Assembly (NCBI GenBank): GCA_963847985.1
Contig: CAWKBS010000005.1
Coordinates: forward strand, 1-64,000
DNA: 64,000 bases
DNA from: JAIBJN01 sp963847985
GTDB taxonomy: Bacteria; Actinomycetota; Thermoleophilia; Gaiellales; Gaiellaceae
Direction of reading: 5' to 3'
A model generated the notes under the pieces. It did no database searches. It saw nothing but the letters and a program-made list of their open reading frames with translations, and was not told where the DNA came from. This document shows, piece by piece, positions 31,514 through 38,861 of this stretch. The position numbers and the translations under genes were made by a program. Positions within the stretch are counted from its first letter, which is position 1. Each line of letters opens with the position of its first letter.

Positions 31514-32474
31514 GCGGACGCTCGTCGAGGCGGTGAACGAGGCGCTCCACGAGGAGATGGAGCGCGACGGCGCGGTCATGGTCCTCGGTGAGGACGTGGG
31601 GCGGGCAGGCGGTGTCTTCCGGGCGACCGCCGGGCTGCGCGACCGCTTCGGCGCCGACCGCTGCGTCGACACGCCGCTCGCGGAGGCGGGGATCCTCGGC
31701 ACCGCGGTCGGGCTGGCGATGGCCGGCTGGCGGCCGGTCTGCGAGATGCAGTACGAGTCCTTCAGCTACCCGTGCCTCGACCAGCTCATCACGCACGTCG
31801 GCCGCTACCGCTGGCGAACGGGCGGCGCAATGGAGTTCCCGCTGACGATCCGCATGCCGACGGGCGGCGGGGTGCGCGCCCCCGAGCTCCACGAGGACTC
31901 CCCGGAGGCCTACTACGTCCACACGCCGGGCGTGAAGGTGGCGATCCCGTCGACGCCGGCGGATGCCAAGGGGCTACTCGCCGCGGCAGTCCGCGACCCG
32001 GATCCCGTCGTGATCATGGAGCCGAAGGTGCTCTACCGCAGCCCGCGCGGCGAGGTGCCCGAGGGCGAGCACGTCGTCCCGCTCGGCCGGGCTCGGATCG
32101 CGCGCGAGGGCACCGACGTCACGCTGATCGCGTACGGGGCGATGGTGCACACCTGTCTCGAGGCCGCGGAGCTGCTCGATGCGAGCGCCGAGGTGGTCGA
32201 CATCCGGTCGCTGAAGCCACTCGACGAGGAGGCGATCCTGGCCTCGGTGGCGAAGACCGGCCGGGTCGTCGTCGTCCAGGAGGCGCCGCGGGTCGCCGGC
32301 TTCGGCGCCGAGATCGTCGCAGTCATCGCCGAGAAGGCCATTCTCGACCTCCAGGGACCGATCCTCCGCGTAACCGGCTATGACGTTCCCTTCCCGTACT
32401 GGTCGATCGAGCACGAGTACCTGCCGACGCCGGAGCGCGTCGCCGCTGCGGCGCGGACGGTCCTCTCCTACTAG
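31506..32474 (+). CDS. 2-oxoacid dehydrogenase E1 component, beta subunit
   Basis: A 322-residue transketolase-like subunit. It has VNEALHEEMERDGAVMVLGEDVGRAGGVFRAT, DTPLAEAGILGTAVGLAMAG and the C-terminal VVDIRSLKPLDEEAILASVAKTGRVVVVQEAP, all standard for this family. It carries part of the TPP site and the E2-binding surface. It sits between the alpha and E2 genes in one operon. Confidence 0.93.
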   Translation: MAERTLVEAVNEALHEEMERDGAVMVLGEDVGRAGGVFRATAGLRDRFGADRCVDTPLAEAGILGTAVGLAMAGWRPVCEMQYESFSYPCLDQLITHVGRYRWRTGGAMEFPLTIRMPTGGGVRAPELHEDSPEAYYVHTPGVKVAIPSTPADAKGLLAAAVRDPDPVVIMEPKVLYRSPRGEVPEGEHVVPLGRARIAREGTDVTLIAYGAMVHTCLEAAELLDASAEVVDIRSLKPLDEEAILASVAKTGRVVVVQEAPRVAGFGAEIVAVIAEKAILDLQGPILRVTGYDVPFPYWSIEHEYLPTPERVAAAARTVLSY

Positions 32475-32477
32475 GTT
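32472..32477 (+). promoter_or_regulatory. -10 box TAGGTT, possible internal promoter before E2
   Basis: TAGGTT begins on the TAG stop of the beta-subunit gene and ends 6 bases before the E2 GTG. It could give an extra leaderless E2 transcript. Confidence 0.45.
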
Positions 32478-32483
32478 TCGCGC

Positions 32484-33594
32484 GTGGCCTACGAGTTCAA
32501 GCTGCCGGACCTCGGCGAGGGGGTCGCCGAAGGCGAGATCGCCCGCTGGCTCGTCGAGGTCGGCCAGGAGATCGAGGAGGACGACCCGCTCGTCGAGGTG
32601 CAGACCGACAAGACGACCGTCGAAATCCCCTCGCCGGCCGGCGGGACGGTCGCGCGCATCCTGGTCGCCGAGGGCGAGCTCGTTCCCGTGGGCACCCCGC
32701 TGGTCGTGATCGGCGACGGCGAGCTTTCCGCCGAGCCTGTCACCGCCGCCGCCGACCCCGCGGTGGTCGAGCCCGCCGCCCCGTCGGAGCCGGCAGAGCG
32801 CGTCCAGGCGACGCCGCTCGTCCGGAAGATCGCGGCCGAGCTCGGCGTCGATCTCGCCCTCCTCGCGGGCACCGGCCCGGGCGGGCGGATCACCGAGGAG
32901 GACGTCAGGCGCTTTTCGGCCCTGTCAGGGGGTCAGACCCCTGGGCACGGCCCGGAAAGGCGCGTCCCGCTGCGCGGAGTGCGGCGGCAGATCGCCCAGC
33001 ACCTGACGACCTCGCACCGCGAGGTGCCGGCGGTGACGGTGGTGGAGGAGTGCGACTTCACCGCGCTCGCGGCCGCGCGCGGCGAGCGCTCCTACCTCCC
33101 GTACCTCCTGCAGGCGGTCGTCGGCGGGCTGAAGGAAGTGCCGGAGCTGAACGCGACGCTCGCCGGCGACGAGATCGTCTTCTGGGAGCGCTACGACCTC
33201 GGGCTCGCCGTGCAGACCGACGAGGGCCTGGTCGTGCCGGTGATCCGCGGCGCCGACACGAAGTCGCTGGACGAGCTCGAGGCCGAGGCGCGCAGGCTCG
33301 CCGAGGGCGCCCGCGCTGGGGCGCTGAAGCCGGAGGAGCTGAGGGGCTCGACCTTCACGGTCACGAGCGCCGGCAAGCTGGGCGGCCTCTTCGCCACGCC
33401 GCTCGTCAACCACCCCGAGGTCGGCATCCTCGGCCTGCACCGGATCGGCCCTCGGGCGGCGGTGGTCGACGGGGAGATCGCCGTGCGCGAGATCGGATGG
33501 CTCGCCTGCACGTTCGACCACCGCGTCGTCGACGGTGCCCGCGCGAGCACCTTCCTGCTCGACGTCATCGCCTGCCTGGAAGCACCCGGAATAA
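32484..33594 (+). CDS. 2-oxoacid dehydrogenase E2 (dihydrolipoyl acyltransferase), frameshift at the last codon
   Basis: A 369-residue acyltransferase with one lipoyl domain (residues 1-78, lipoyl lysine in VQTDKTTVEIP), a linker, a peripheral-subunit-binding domain (TPLVRKIAAELGVDLALLAGTGPGGRITEEDV) and the catalytic domain with the TFDHRVVDGARA active site. The literal frame misses its stop and runs on antisense through two genes to 34595. A +1 shift at CCC 33585-33587 gives GAA-TAA and a normal end, 2 bases before a terminator hairpin, so one extra C is the best explanation. No E3 gene is in the window. Confidence 0.9.
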
Positions 33595-33596
33595 GA

Positions 33597-33624
33597 GGAG
33601 AGCCCGGCCGGAGCCGGGCTCTCC
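33597..33624. terminator. Bidirectional terminator, 12-bp stem
   Basis: GGAGAGCCCGGC and GCCGGGCTCTCC pair perfectly around a CGGA loop, between the convergent E2 and CHRD genes. It starts 2 bases after the repaired E2 stop. Confidence 0.85.
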
Positions 33625-33644
33625 AGTGCTTCGTGACGCTCGCG

Positions 33645-34181
33645 CTAGTTGTCGTTCGCGCGATCGTTGATCTGCGCGCGAATCTCGCCGCCCGGCCAGG
33701 CCGGGGTCGCACCCGTGCTGTGGACGTTCACGTACGTCTGACCGGCGCGCATCGCGGCCACGAGCTCGTCGAACTCGCCCAGCCCGATGCCCTGACCGAC
33801 CGGGCCGATGATGTCGGCCGCGTCGATGACGCCGGTGACGGTACCCGCGGTCGCCGGGCAGGCGGGCTTGTCGCCGCCGCTGCACAGGAACGCGGACACG
33901 CCGCCGTTCACCGCACGCTTGCCGAAGTGGATGTGCGCTGCGGACGTGGTCCCGCCCTCGATCCCGGAGTAGCTCAGCTCGTAGGTAATGGTCTGTGCGT
34001 CGTCGTCGATCGTGACCTCGAAGGACCCCGTCGCGCCCGTCGAGACGTCCGGGTTCTCCTGGTACCCGGTGAGATCGTCGGCCTTCAGGTTCTTCTTGCC
34101 GCCGGCGGCTCCCGCCAAAGACGCGACCAGCAACCCGGCCGCGAGGACGGCGATAGCCAACAGAACACTGCGCCTGCGCAT
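33645..34181 (-). CDS. Secreted CHRD-domain protein
   Basis: A 178-residue protein with a signal peptide (residues 1-25, ending AGA-AGG). The CHRD domain shows GSFEVTIDDDAQTITYELSYSGIEGGTTSAAHIHFG and the end YVNVHSTGATPAWPGGEIRAQI. CHRD proteins are extracellular and of unclear function in bacteria. Two Cys residues may form a disulfide. A GGGAGG ribosome site precedes the ATG. Confidence 0.88.
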   Translation of the reverse strand: MRRRSVLLAIAVLAAGLLVASLAGAAGGKKNLKADDLTGYQENPDVSTGATGSFEVTIDDDAQTITYELSYSGIEGGTTSAAHIHFGKRAVNGGVSAFLCSGGDKPACPATAGTVTGVIDAADIIGPVGQGIGLGEFDELVAAMRAGQTYVNVHSTGATPAWPGGEIRAQINDRANDN

Positions 34182-34238
34182 GGCAACCTCCCGTTCCCCC
34201 TACTGGTTACAACCCGCACCACGCGAGTTCGCCCGATA

Positions 34239-34553
34239 CTACGCGGCGAGACTGCGGTCCGGATTGCCCGCGGGGATGTGGTCGCCCAGGAGGCGGTCGA
34301 TCTCGGGCGCGCTCGCCCGGCCCTCGAGGCGCGCGACCGGCCTCCCGTCGGAGAGGAGGACGAGCGTCGGGATCTCGCACACGCCGAGGAGGGCGGCAAG
34401 TTTCTGGGACTCGTCCACGTCCACCTGCGAGAACCGCAGCCGGTCGCGCTCGCGGTGGGCGACCTGTGCGAGAAGACTCTCCATGCGCCGGCCCGGGCCG
34501 CTCCGCGCCGTCGTGAAGAAGAGGAGGTGAGGCTGCCCCGATCCCTTCGCCAT
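34239..34553 (-). CDS. Thioredoxin-fold protein lacking both active-site cysteines
   Basis: A 104-residue protein with the thioredoxin plan: HLLFFTTARSGPGRRMESLLAQVA, then RLRFSQVDVDESQKLAALLGVCEIPTLVLLSDGRPVARLEG. The position of CGPC reads SGPG (Ser18, Gly21), so it cannot do dithiol redox chemistry. The cis-proline (EIPTL) is kept. It may be a chaperone-like or binding protein. Its neighbours give no further clue. Confidence 0.8.
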   Translation of the reverse strand: MAKGSGQPHLLFFTTARSGPGRRMESLLAQVAHRERDRLRFSQVDVDESQKLAALLGVCEIPTLVLLSDGRPVARLEGRASAPEIDRLLGDHIPAGNPDRSLAA

Positions 34554-34591
34554 CCCGACGAGGGTGCCCGCTCGACGGATTCCAAAACCTT

Positions 34592-35428
34592 CTAGCTCGG
34601 TGGCGGCGGATCTGCGCCCGGGAGCGGCACGAACTGGACGCTCGGCCGCCGTCTGCCCTCCTGGGGATAGAGCTCCATCAGGTCGTAGGCCTCGCGTGGG
34701 AGCCCGGTGGAAACCGGTAGCCCGAGCGCCCGCGCCTCCGCGACGGTAATCGGGTCGTCGTGGGTGTAGTGCCCGCCCGCGAGCTCCTCGGCGATCGTCT
34801 CGGCGCGCTCGGGCCCGAGCCCCTCTAGGAGCTCGCGGACGACCTGCTTCATGTGCCGAAGCGCCTTCTCGGCCATGTCCGCGAGGATGAGCGTGCGGTC
34901 GTCGAGGCGCTCGACCGGCTTCTTGGCCGCGACGCGGACGAGCGCCGCCGCGGGCATGCCGCCGAGCTGGGGGTCGACGGGGCCGAGGACGGCCGCCTCG
35001 TCCATGACGATCTCGTCGGCGGCGAGGGCGATGAGAGTCCCGCCGGACATGGCGTAGTGAGGGACGAGGACGGTCACCTTCCCCGGGTGCGAGCGCACGG
35101 CGTACGCGATCTGCTCGGAGGCGAGGACGAGCCCGCCCGGCGTGTGGAGGAGCAGGTCGATCGCGGCCTCCGGCGGGGTCTGCCGGATCGCCCGGAGCAC
35201 CGCCTCGGAGTCGTCGATGTCGATGAAGCGATAGAAGGGGACGCCCAAGACGCCCACCGTCTCCTGGCGGTGAATGATGGCGATGACGCGGGCGCTGCGC
35301 GTCTTCTCGAGAGCGGCGAACGCCCGCCGGCGCTGTGCCCGCAGCCGGCGCTGCCCGAGCACGGGAGTGCCGAAGAGAACGATGATCAGGACGAAGATCC
35401 CGATCGCGAAGACGGTGCCCAGGTCGAT
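34592..35428 (-). CDS. Membrane-anchored Clp-fold serine protease (SDH/SppA-like), probable ATC start
   Basis: A 278-residue protein with one N-terminal helix (VFAIGIFVLIIVLF) and a Clp/crotonase-fold protease domain. LLLHTPGGLVLASEQIA and the nucleophile Ser in PHYAMSGGTLIALAADEI match the SDH-family serine proteinases (PF01972-type). The family begins MDLGT, which here is ATC-GAC-CTG-GGC-ACC. ATG, GTG and TTG are absent nearby, and a TATCCT box ends 6 bases before the ATC, so I infer initiation at ATC; CTG two codons later is the alternative. The divergent gene is also leaderless. Confidence 0.8.
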   Translation of the reverse strand: MDLGTVFAIGIFVLIIVLFGTPVLGQRRLRAQRRRAFAALEKTRSARVIAIIHRQETVGVLGVPFYRFIDIDDSEAVLRAIRQTPPEAAIDLLLHTPGGLVLASEQIAYAVRSHPGKVTVLVPHYAMSGGTLIALAADEIVMDEAAVLGPVDPQLGGMPAAALVRVAAKKPVERLDDRTLILADMAEKALRHMKQVVRELLEGLGPERAETIAEELAGGHYTHDDPITVAEARALGLPVSTGLPREAYDLMELYPQEGRRRPSVQFVPLPGADPPPPS

Positions 35429-35434
35429 CGGGCG

Positions 35435-35440
35435 AGGATA
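35435..35440 (-). promoter_or_regulatory. -10 box TATCCT for the Clp-fold protease gene
   Basis: TATCCT on the minus strand ends exactly 6 bases before the ATC codon that matches the family N-terminus. Confidence 0.6.
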
Positions 35441-35461
35441 CGGCCGGGCGCGGCTAGCAAC

Positions 35462-35467
35462 TACACT
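35462..35467 (+). promoter_or_regulatory. -10 box TACACT for the 127-aa membrane protein
   Basis: TACACT ends 7 bases before the ATG start of the plus-strand gene. Confidence 0.6.
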
Positions 35468-35474
35468 CCGGGCG

Positions 35475-35858
35475 ATGGACGGGGCTTTCGATTGGTACGT
35501 GCTGGGCGTCGTTCTCGGGCTGGGCGTTGCGGCCGGGGCCGCGCTCGTCGGCGCGCTGCGCTCGCCCGCCTGGGCCCTGCTGGCCGTGCTGGCCGGGGTG
35601 GCCGCCCTCGTTCTGGCGTTCACCGTGCTGCCCTGGTGGACGATCTTCGCGTTCGCGGGCGCTCTGGTCGTCGCCTTCCTCTCGCTGCGCCGGCTCTCCG
35701 TGGAAGCGATTCCGGCAGCCGTGCTGGCGGCTGTGGTTCTCGCCGCGATCCCGCTCCTCGGCTACCTTGCCGTCGTGGCGGCGCCGGTGGCGGGCACGCG
35801 CCTGAGCCGCCGGGCCGAGTCGCGCCATGCAGGTCTCAGGATCCTCGCCAAGGACTGA
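35475..35858 (+). CDS. Small membrane protein, 127 aa
   Basis: A hydrophobic protein with about four helices (WYVLGVVLGLGVAAGAALVGAL, WALLAVLAGVAALVLAFTVL, WTIFAFAGALVVAFLSL, IPAAVLAAVVLAAIPLLGYLAVVAA) and a short polar tail. No family is recognised. It overlaps the next gene by 32 bases, suggesting an operon with the phosphodiesterase and pcm. Confidence 0.6.
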   Translation: MDGAFDWYVLGVVLGLGVAAGAALVGALRSPAWALLAVLAGVAALVLAFTVLPWWTIFAFAGALVVAFLSLRRLSVEAIPAAVLAAVVLAAIPLLGYLAVVAAPVAGTRLSRRAESRHAGLRILAKD

Positions 35859-37269
35859 TTCGACCGAGGGCGAGCGCAAGAAGCTCGTTCTGGTCGTCAT
35901 CGACGGGCTGACGCCGGAGGCGCTCGACGCCGGGCTCGCCGGAGGACGTCTGCCCGCGCTGGCGGCGCTCTCGGAAGCCGGCTGGAGCGGCCGGGGGACG
36001 AGCGTGTTCCCGTCGCTGACCCCGGTGTGCCTGACGTCGATCGCAACCGGCGCCTTCCCCGACGTCCACCACATCCCGCACCTCGTCTGGTACCACCGTG
36101 GCGAGGAGCGGGTGATCGAGTACGGCTCCTCCTTCCCCGCGATGCGCGCCGTCGGGGCGCGCCGCGCCATCCGGGACACGATCTTCGGGATGAGCGGCGA
36201 GCACCTCGCGCAGGGCGCGACCACGGTGTTCGAGGCTCTCGAGGACGCGGGGCTCCAGCCGGGTGCGATCAACTTCACCTGCTACCGCGGCCGCACGCGT
36301 CACCCGATCAAGCTGCCGGCGCTTGCCCGGAGGAACCGCTGGTACGAGGCCGTCTACGGGCCGACCCACTTCTTCTACTTCAACCTCTTCGAGTCCGAGC
36401 GCACCGGCGCCCCGCTCGCCATCCGCTCGCGCGTCGAAGGCTCGATCGACGAGTACGCGGTCGCGGTCGGGCGTTGGCTGGTGACGCGCGACGCCTTCGA
36501 CTTCCTTGTCTTCTACCTCCCCGACTACGACTACGCCTCCCACCAGGTCGGCCCCGACCGTGCCCTGGACGCGCTCGAGCGCACGGACGGCTCGCTCGGG
36601 GGGCTGCTCGAGGCGGCCGGCGGCCCGGAGGCGTTCCTCGAGCGCTACGCCGTGGTCGTCACCTCCGACCACGGGCAGACGCCCGTGGAGCGGGTGGCGC
36701 GACTCCAGGACGCCTTCCCCGCCGACGTTCCCGGCGTCCTCGCCCTGGCGTCGAACCGCGCCGGGATGGTTTACCGGCTCCCCGGCTGCAGGGCCGGGGC
36801 GCGGGAGCTCGCCGAGCGGCTGGACGACAACCCGGCCGCCGACGTCGTGCTCTTCCTGGAGGACGGCGCCGCGATTGCGCGGCGCGAGGGCGCCGAGCTG
36901 CGCTTCGCGTGGGAAGGCGAGCAGTGGCGGCTCGAAGGCGATCCCGGCGTGCTCGACCCGGATCTCTATCCGAATGGCCTCGAGCGCGCCTGGCACGCGG
37001 CGCTCGCCCCGACCGCGGGAGACGTCCTCGTCTCGGCGGCCCCGGGCTGGGAGCTCGCGGACGGGGGCGGCCGCCATCATGCCGGCGGCGGCAGCCACGG
37101 CAGCCTCGTGGCGGGCGACTCCTTCGTGCCCCTGATCGCGGCGGGGTTCGACGAGCCGCCGTTCCCGTCGGAGCCGTCGATCACCGACCTGGCGCCGCTC
37201 GCCCTCGCGCACTTCGGCGTGCCCGCGCCGGCGTCGATGCGAAGGACGCGTGAGGCGGCGCGAGCCTGA
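35827..37269 (+). CDS. Alkaline phosphatase superfamily / type I phosphodiesterase
   Basis: A 480-residue enzyme of the nucleotide pyrophosphatase/phosphodiesterase group. The first metal ligand is the Asp in VLVVIDGLTPEALD, the nucleophile Thr is in FPSLTPVCLTSIATG, and DYDYASHQVGPD and TSDHGQTPV carry the other metal ligands. A late HHAGGGSHGSL gives the final His. No signal peptide, so it is cytoplasmic. Substrates of such enzymes include phosphodiesters and nucleotides; not predictable here. It overlaps the pcm gene by 20 bases. Confidence 0.85.
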   Translation: MQVSGSSPRTDSTEGERKKLVLVVIDGLTPEALDAGLAGGRLPALAALSEAGWSGRGTSVFPSLTPVCLTSIATGAFPDVHHIPHLVWYHRGEERVIEYGSSFPAMRAVGARRAIRDTIFGMSGEHLAQGATTVFEALEDAGLQPGAINFTCYRGRTRHPIKLPALARRNRWYEAVYGPTHFFYFNLFESERTGAPLAIRSRVEGSIDEYAVAVGRWLVTRDAFDFLVFYLPDYDYASHQVGPDRALDALERTDGSLGGLLEAAGGPEAFLERYAVVVTSDHGQTPVERVARLQDAFPADVPGVLALASNRAGMVYRLPGCRAGARELAERLDDNPAADVVLFLEDGAAIARREGAELRFAWEGEQWRLEGDPGVLDPDLYPNGLERAWHAALAPTAGDVLVSAAPGWELADGGGRHHAGGGSHGSLVAGDSFVPLIAAGFDEPPFPSEPSITDLAPLALAHFGVPAPASMRRTREAARA

Positions 37270-37900
37270 CTTCGCCGCGCTCCGCGAGCGGATGGTCGCG
37301 GAGCAGCTCGAACGGCGTGGCATTTCTGACCGCCGCGTCCTCGACGCGATGCGGACCGTGCCGCGCGATGCGTTCACGGACGCCGACGATCGCAAGCGCG
37401 CCTACGAGGACCTCCCCGTCCAGATCGGCTGGGGCCAGACGATCTCGCAGCCGTACATGGTGGCGCTGATCTGCGAGGCGGCCTCCGTCCGTCCGCGCGA
37501 CCGCGTCCTCGATGTGGGCACCGGCTCCGGCTACCAGACGGCCGTCCTCGCCGAGCTCGCGCTCGAGGTGCACACGATCGAGAGGTTGCGACAGCTCGCC
37601 CAGCGCGCCCGTGAGAAGCTCGACGCTGCCGGCTACCAGCGCGTCCAGCTGCATCTCGGGGACGGCTCGCTCGGCGATCCGGAGCACGCGCCCTTCGACG
37701 CGATCACCGTGGCCGCGGCCGCCCCCGAGCTGCCGCGCTCGCTCTACGACCAGCTCGTCCCCGGCGGCCGGCTCGTCGTTCCCGTGGGCGACCGCCGCGG
37801 CCAGCGGCTCGAGGTCGTCGTCAAGAGCCCCGAGGGCCCCGCCGTCGCCCACTCGGTCGAGTGCCGCTTCGTCCCCCTGGTGGGTCGAGAGGGCTACTGA
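37250..37900 (+). CDS. pcm: Protein-L-isoaspartate O-methyltransferase
   Basis: A 216-residue SAM-dependent methyltransferase with MVAEQLERRGISDRRVLDAMRTVPRDAF, YEDLPVQIGWGQTISQPYMVA and the SAM motif VLDVGTGSGYQTAVLAEL. It repairs isoaspartate in damaged proteins. The GTG start is inside the phosphodiesterase gene. Length is normal. Confidence 0.93.
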   Translation: MRRREPDFAALRERMVAEQLERRGISDRRVLDAMRTVPRDAFTDADDRKRAYEDLPVQIGWGQTISQPYMVALICEAASVRPRDRVLDVGTGSGYQTAVLAELALEVHTIERLRQLAQRAREKLDAAGYQRVQLHLGDGSLGDPEHAPFDAITVAAAAPELPRSLYDQLVPGGRLVVPVGDRRGQRLEVVVKSPEGPAVAHSVECRFVPLVGREGY

Positions 37901-37941
37901 CGGGTTTGGACCCCGGTTGCCCTGGGCATCCCTCGGCGGGA

Positions 37942-38385
37942 ATGGAGTCTCGCCTCCGGACCGGCTCGCTCGCCGGCCGGCCCGTGGTCATCGGGGACGT
38001 GCGTCTCGGCGTCGCGGTCGATGCGCTGTTCGACCGTGCGCTCGGCCGGCTCGTCGGGCTCGACGTCCGCTGTGAGGACGACAGCCACCGCTTCCTGCCG
38101 TATCCGGCCGGTGAGGTCCACGACGACCGGATCGCCGTCGAGTCCGAGCTCGTCCTCCTCGACCGGGAGCTCGACTTCTATCGCCTGGGCGGGAGCGCCC
38201 TCTCCGACCTTCGCGGCCAGTCGGTCGCCCTGGCCGGCGAGGAGGTGGGCAGGCTGGCCGACTTTCTCATCGACGCGGGCGGCGAGGTCGTGCGGATCGT
38301 CGTCGCGACGGCCGGCGGCGAGGTCGAGCTCGAGCCGGAGACCGGCGTGGCCGTCGGGAACCACGCTCTGCGCCCCGCGGTCTAA
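37942..38385 (+). CDS. PRC-barrel-like protein, 147 aa
   Basis: A beta-rich protein with two similar halves: RPVVIGDVRLGVAVDALFDRALGRLVGLDV and QSVALAGEEVGRLADFLIDAGGEVVRIVV. These have the rhythm of PRC-barrel domains, which bind RNA or membranes in various contexts. No conserved catalytic residues are visible. It lies between pcm and gtrA on the same strand. Confidence 0.55.
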   Translation: MESRLRTGSLAGRPVVIGDVRLGVAVDALFDRALGRLVGLDVRCEDDSHRFLPYPAGEVHDDRIAVESELVLLDRELDFYRLGGSALSDLRGQSVALAGEEVGRLADFLIDAGGEVVRIVVATAGGEVELEPETGVAVGNHALRPAV

Positions 38386-38386
38386 C

Positions 38387-38392
38387 TAACCT
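38387..38392 (+). promoter_or_regulatory. -10 box TAACCT for the gtrA-like gene
   Basis: TAACCT ends 7 bases before the ATG of the GtrA-like gene. Confidence 0.5.
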
Positions 38393-38399
38393 GTTCGAG

Positions 38400-38861
38400 A
38401 TGACAGAGGGAGCCGAGGCAACCAGCTCGCGCGCGAGCGCCGTCACGGGCGCCGCGTCCCTCGCGCTGCGCCGCCCGGGGAACTGGGTCCAGCTCGCGAA
38501 GTTCTGCGCGGTCGGCGCCTCCGGCTACGTCGTCAACCTGGCCGTCTACGCGACGCTGCTCGCTTTCGACGTCAACTACCTGCTCGCGGCGCTCTGCTCC
38601 TTCCTGGTCGCGGTCACGAACAACTACCTGTGGAACCGTTCCTGGACGTTCAGGCGCCAGCGCGGCCACCTCGTCTTCCAGGGCTTCCGCTTCCTGCTCG
38701 TCTCGCTGGTCGCGCTCGCCGCGAACCTCGCGTTCCTGAGCGCCCTCGTTGCCCTCGGCGTCCCGGAGCTGCCGGCCCAGGCGGTCGCCATCGTGCTCGT
38801 CACGCCGTGGAACTTCGTGGCCAACAAGCTCTGGAGCTTCCGACGACGACGCTCCGGGTAG
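38400..38861 (+). CDS. GtrA-family membrane protein
   Basis: A 153-residue four-helix protein with FCAVGASGYVVNLAVYATLL, CSFLVAVTNNYLWNRSWTFR and the terminal VTPWNFVANKLWSFRR, the GtrA signature. GtrA proteins help move polyprenyl-linked sugars across the membrane. The two glycosyltransferase-like genes that follow support a cell-surface glycosylation role. Confidence 0.9.
   Translation: MTEGAEATSSRASAVTGAASLALRRPGNWVQLAKFCAVGASGYVVNLAVYATLLAFDVNYLLAALCSFLVAVTNNYLWNRSWTFRRQRGHLVFQGFRFLLVSLVALAANLAFLSALVALGVPELPAQAVAIVLVTPWNFVANKLWSFRRRRSG

Noticed and set aside
33595..34595. C-terminal extension of E2
   Set aside because: It is antisense to two real genes and follows a terminator hairpin; a one-base error explains the missing stop.
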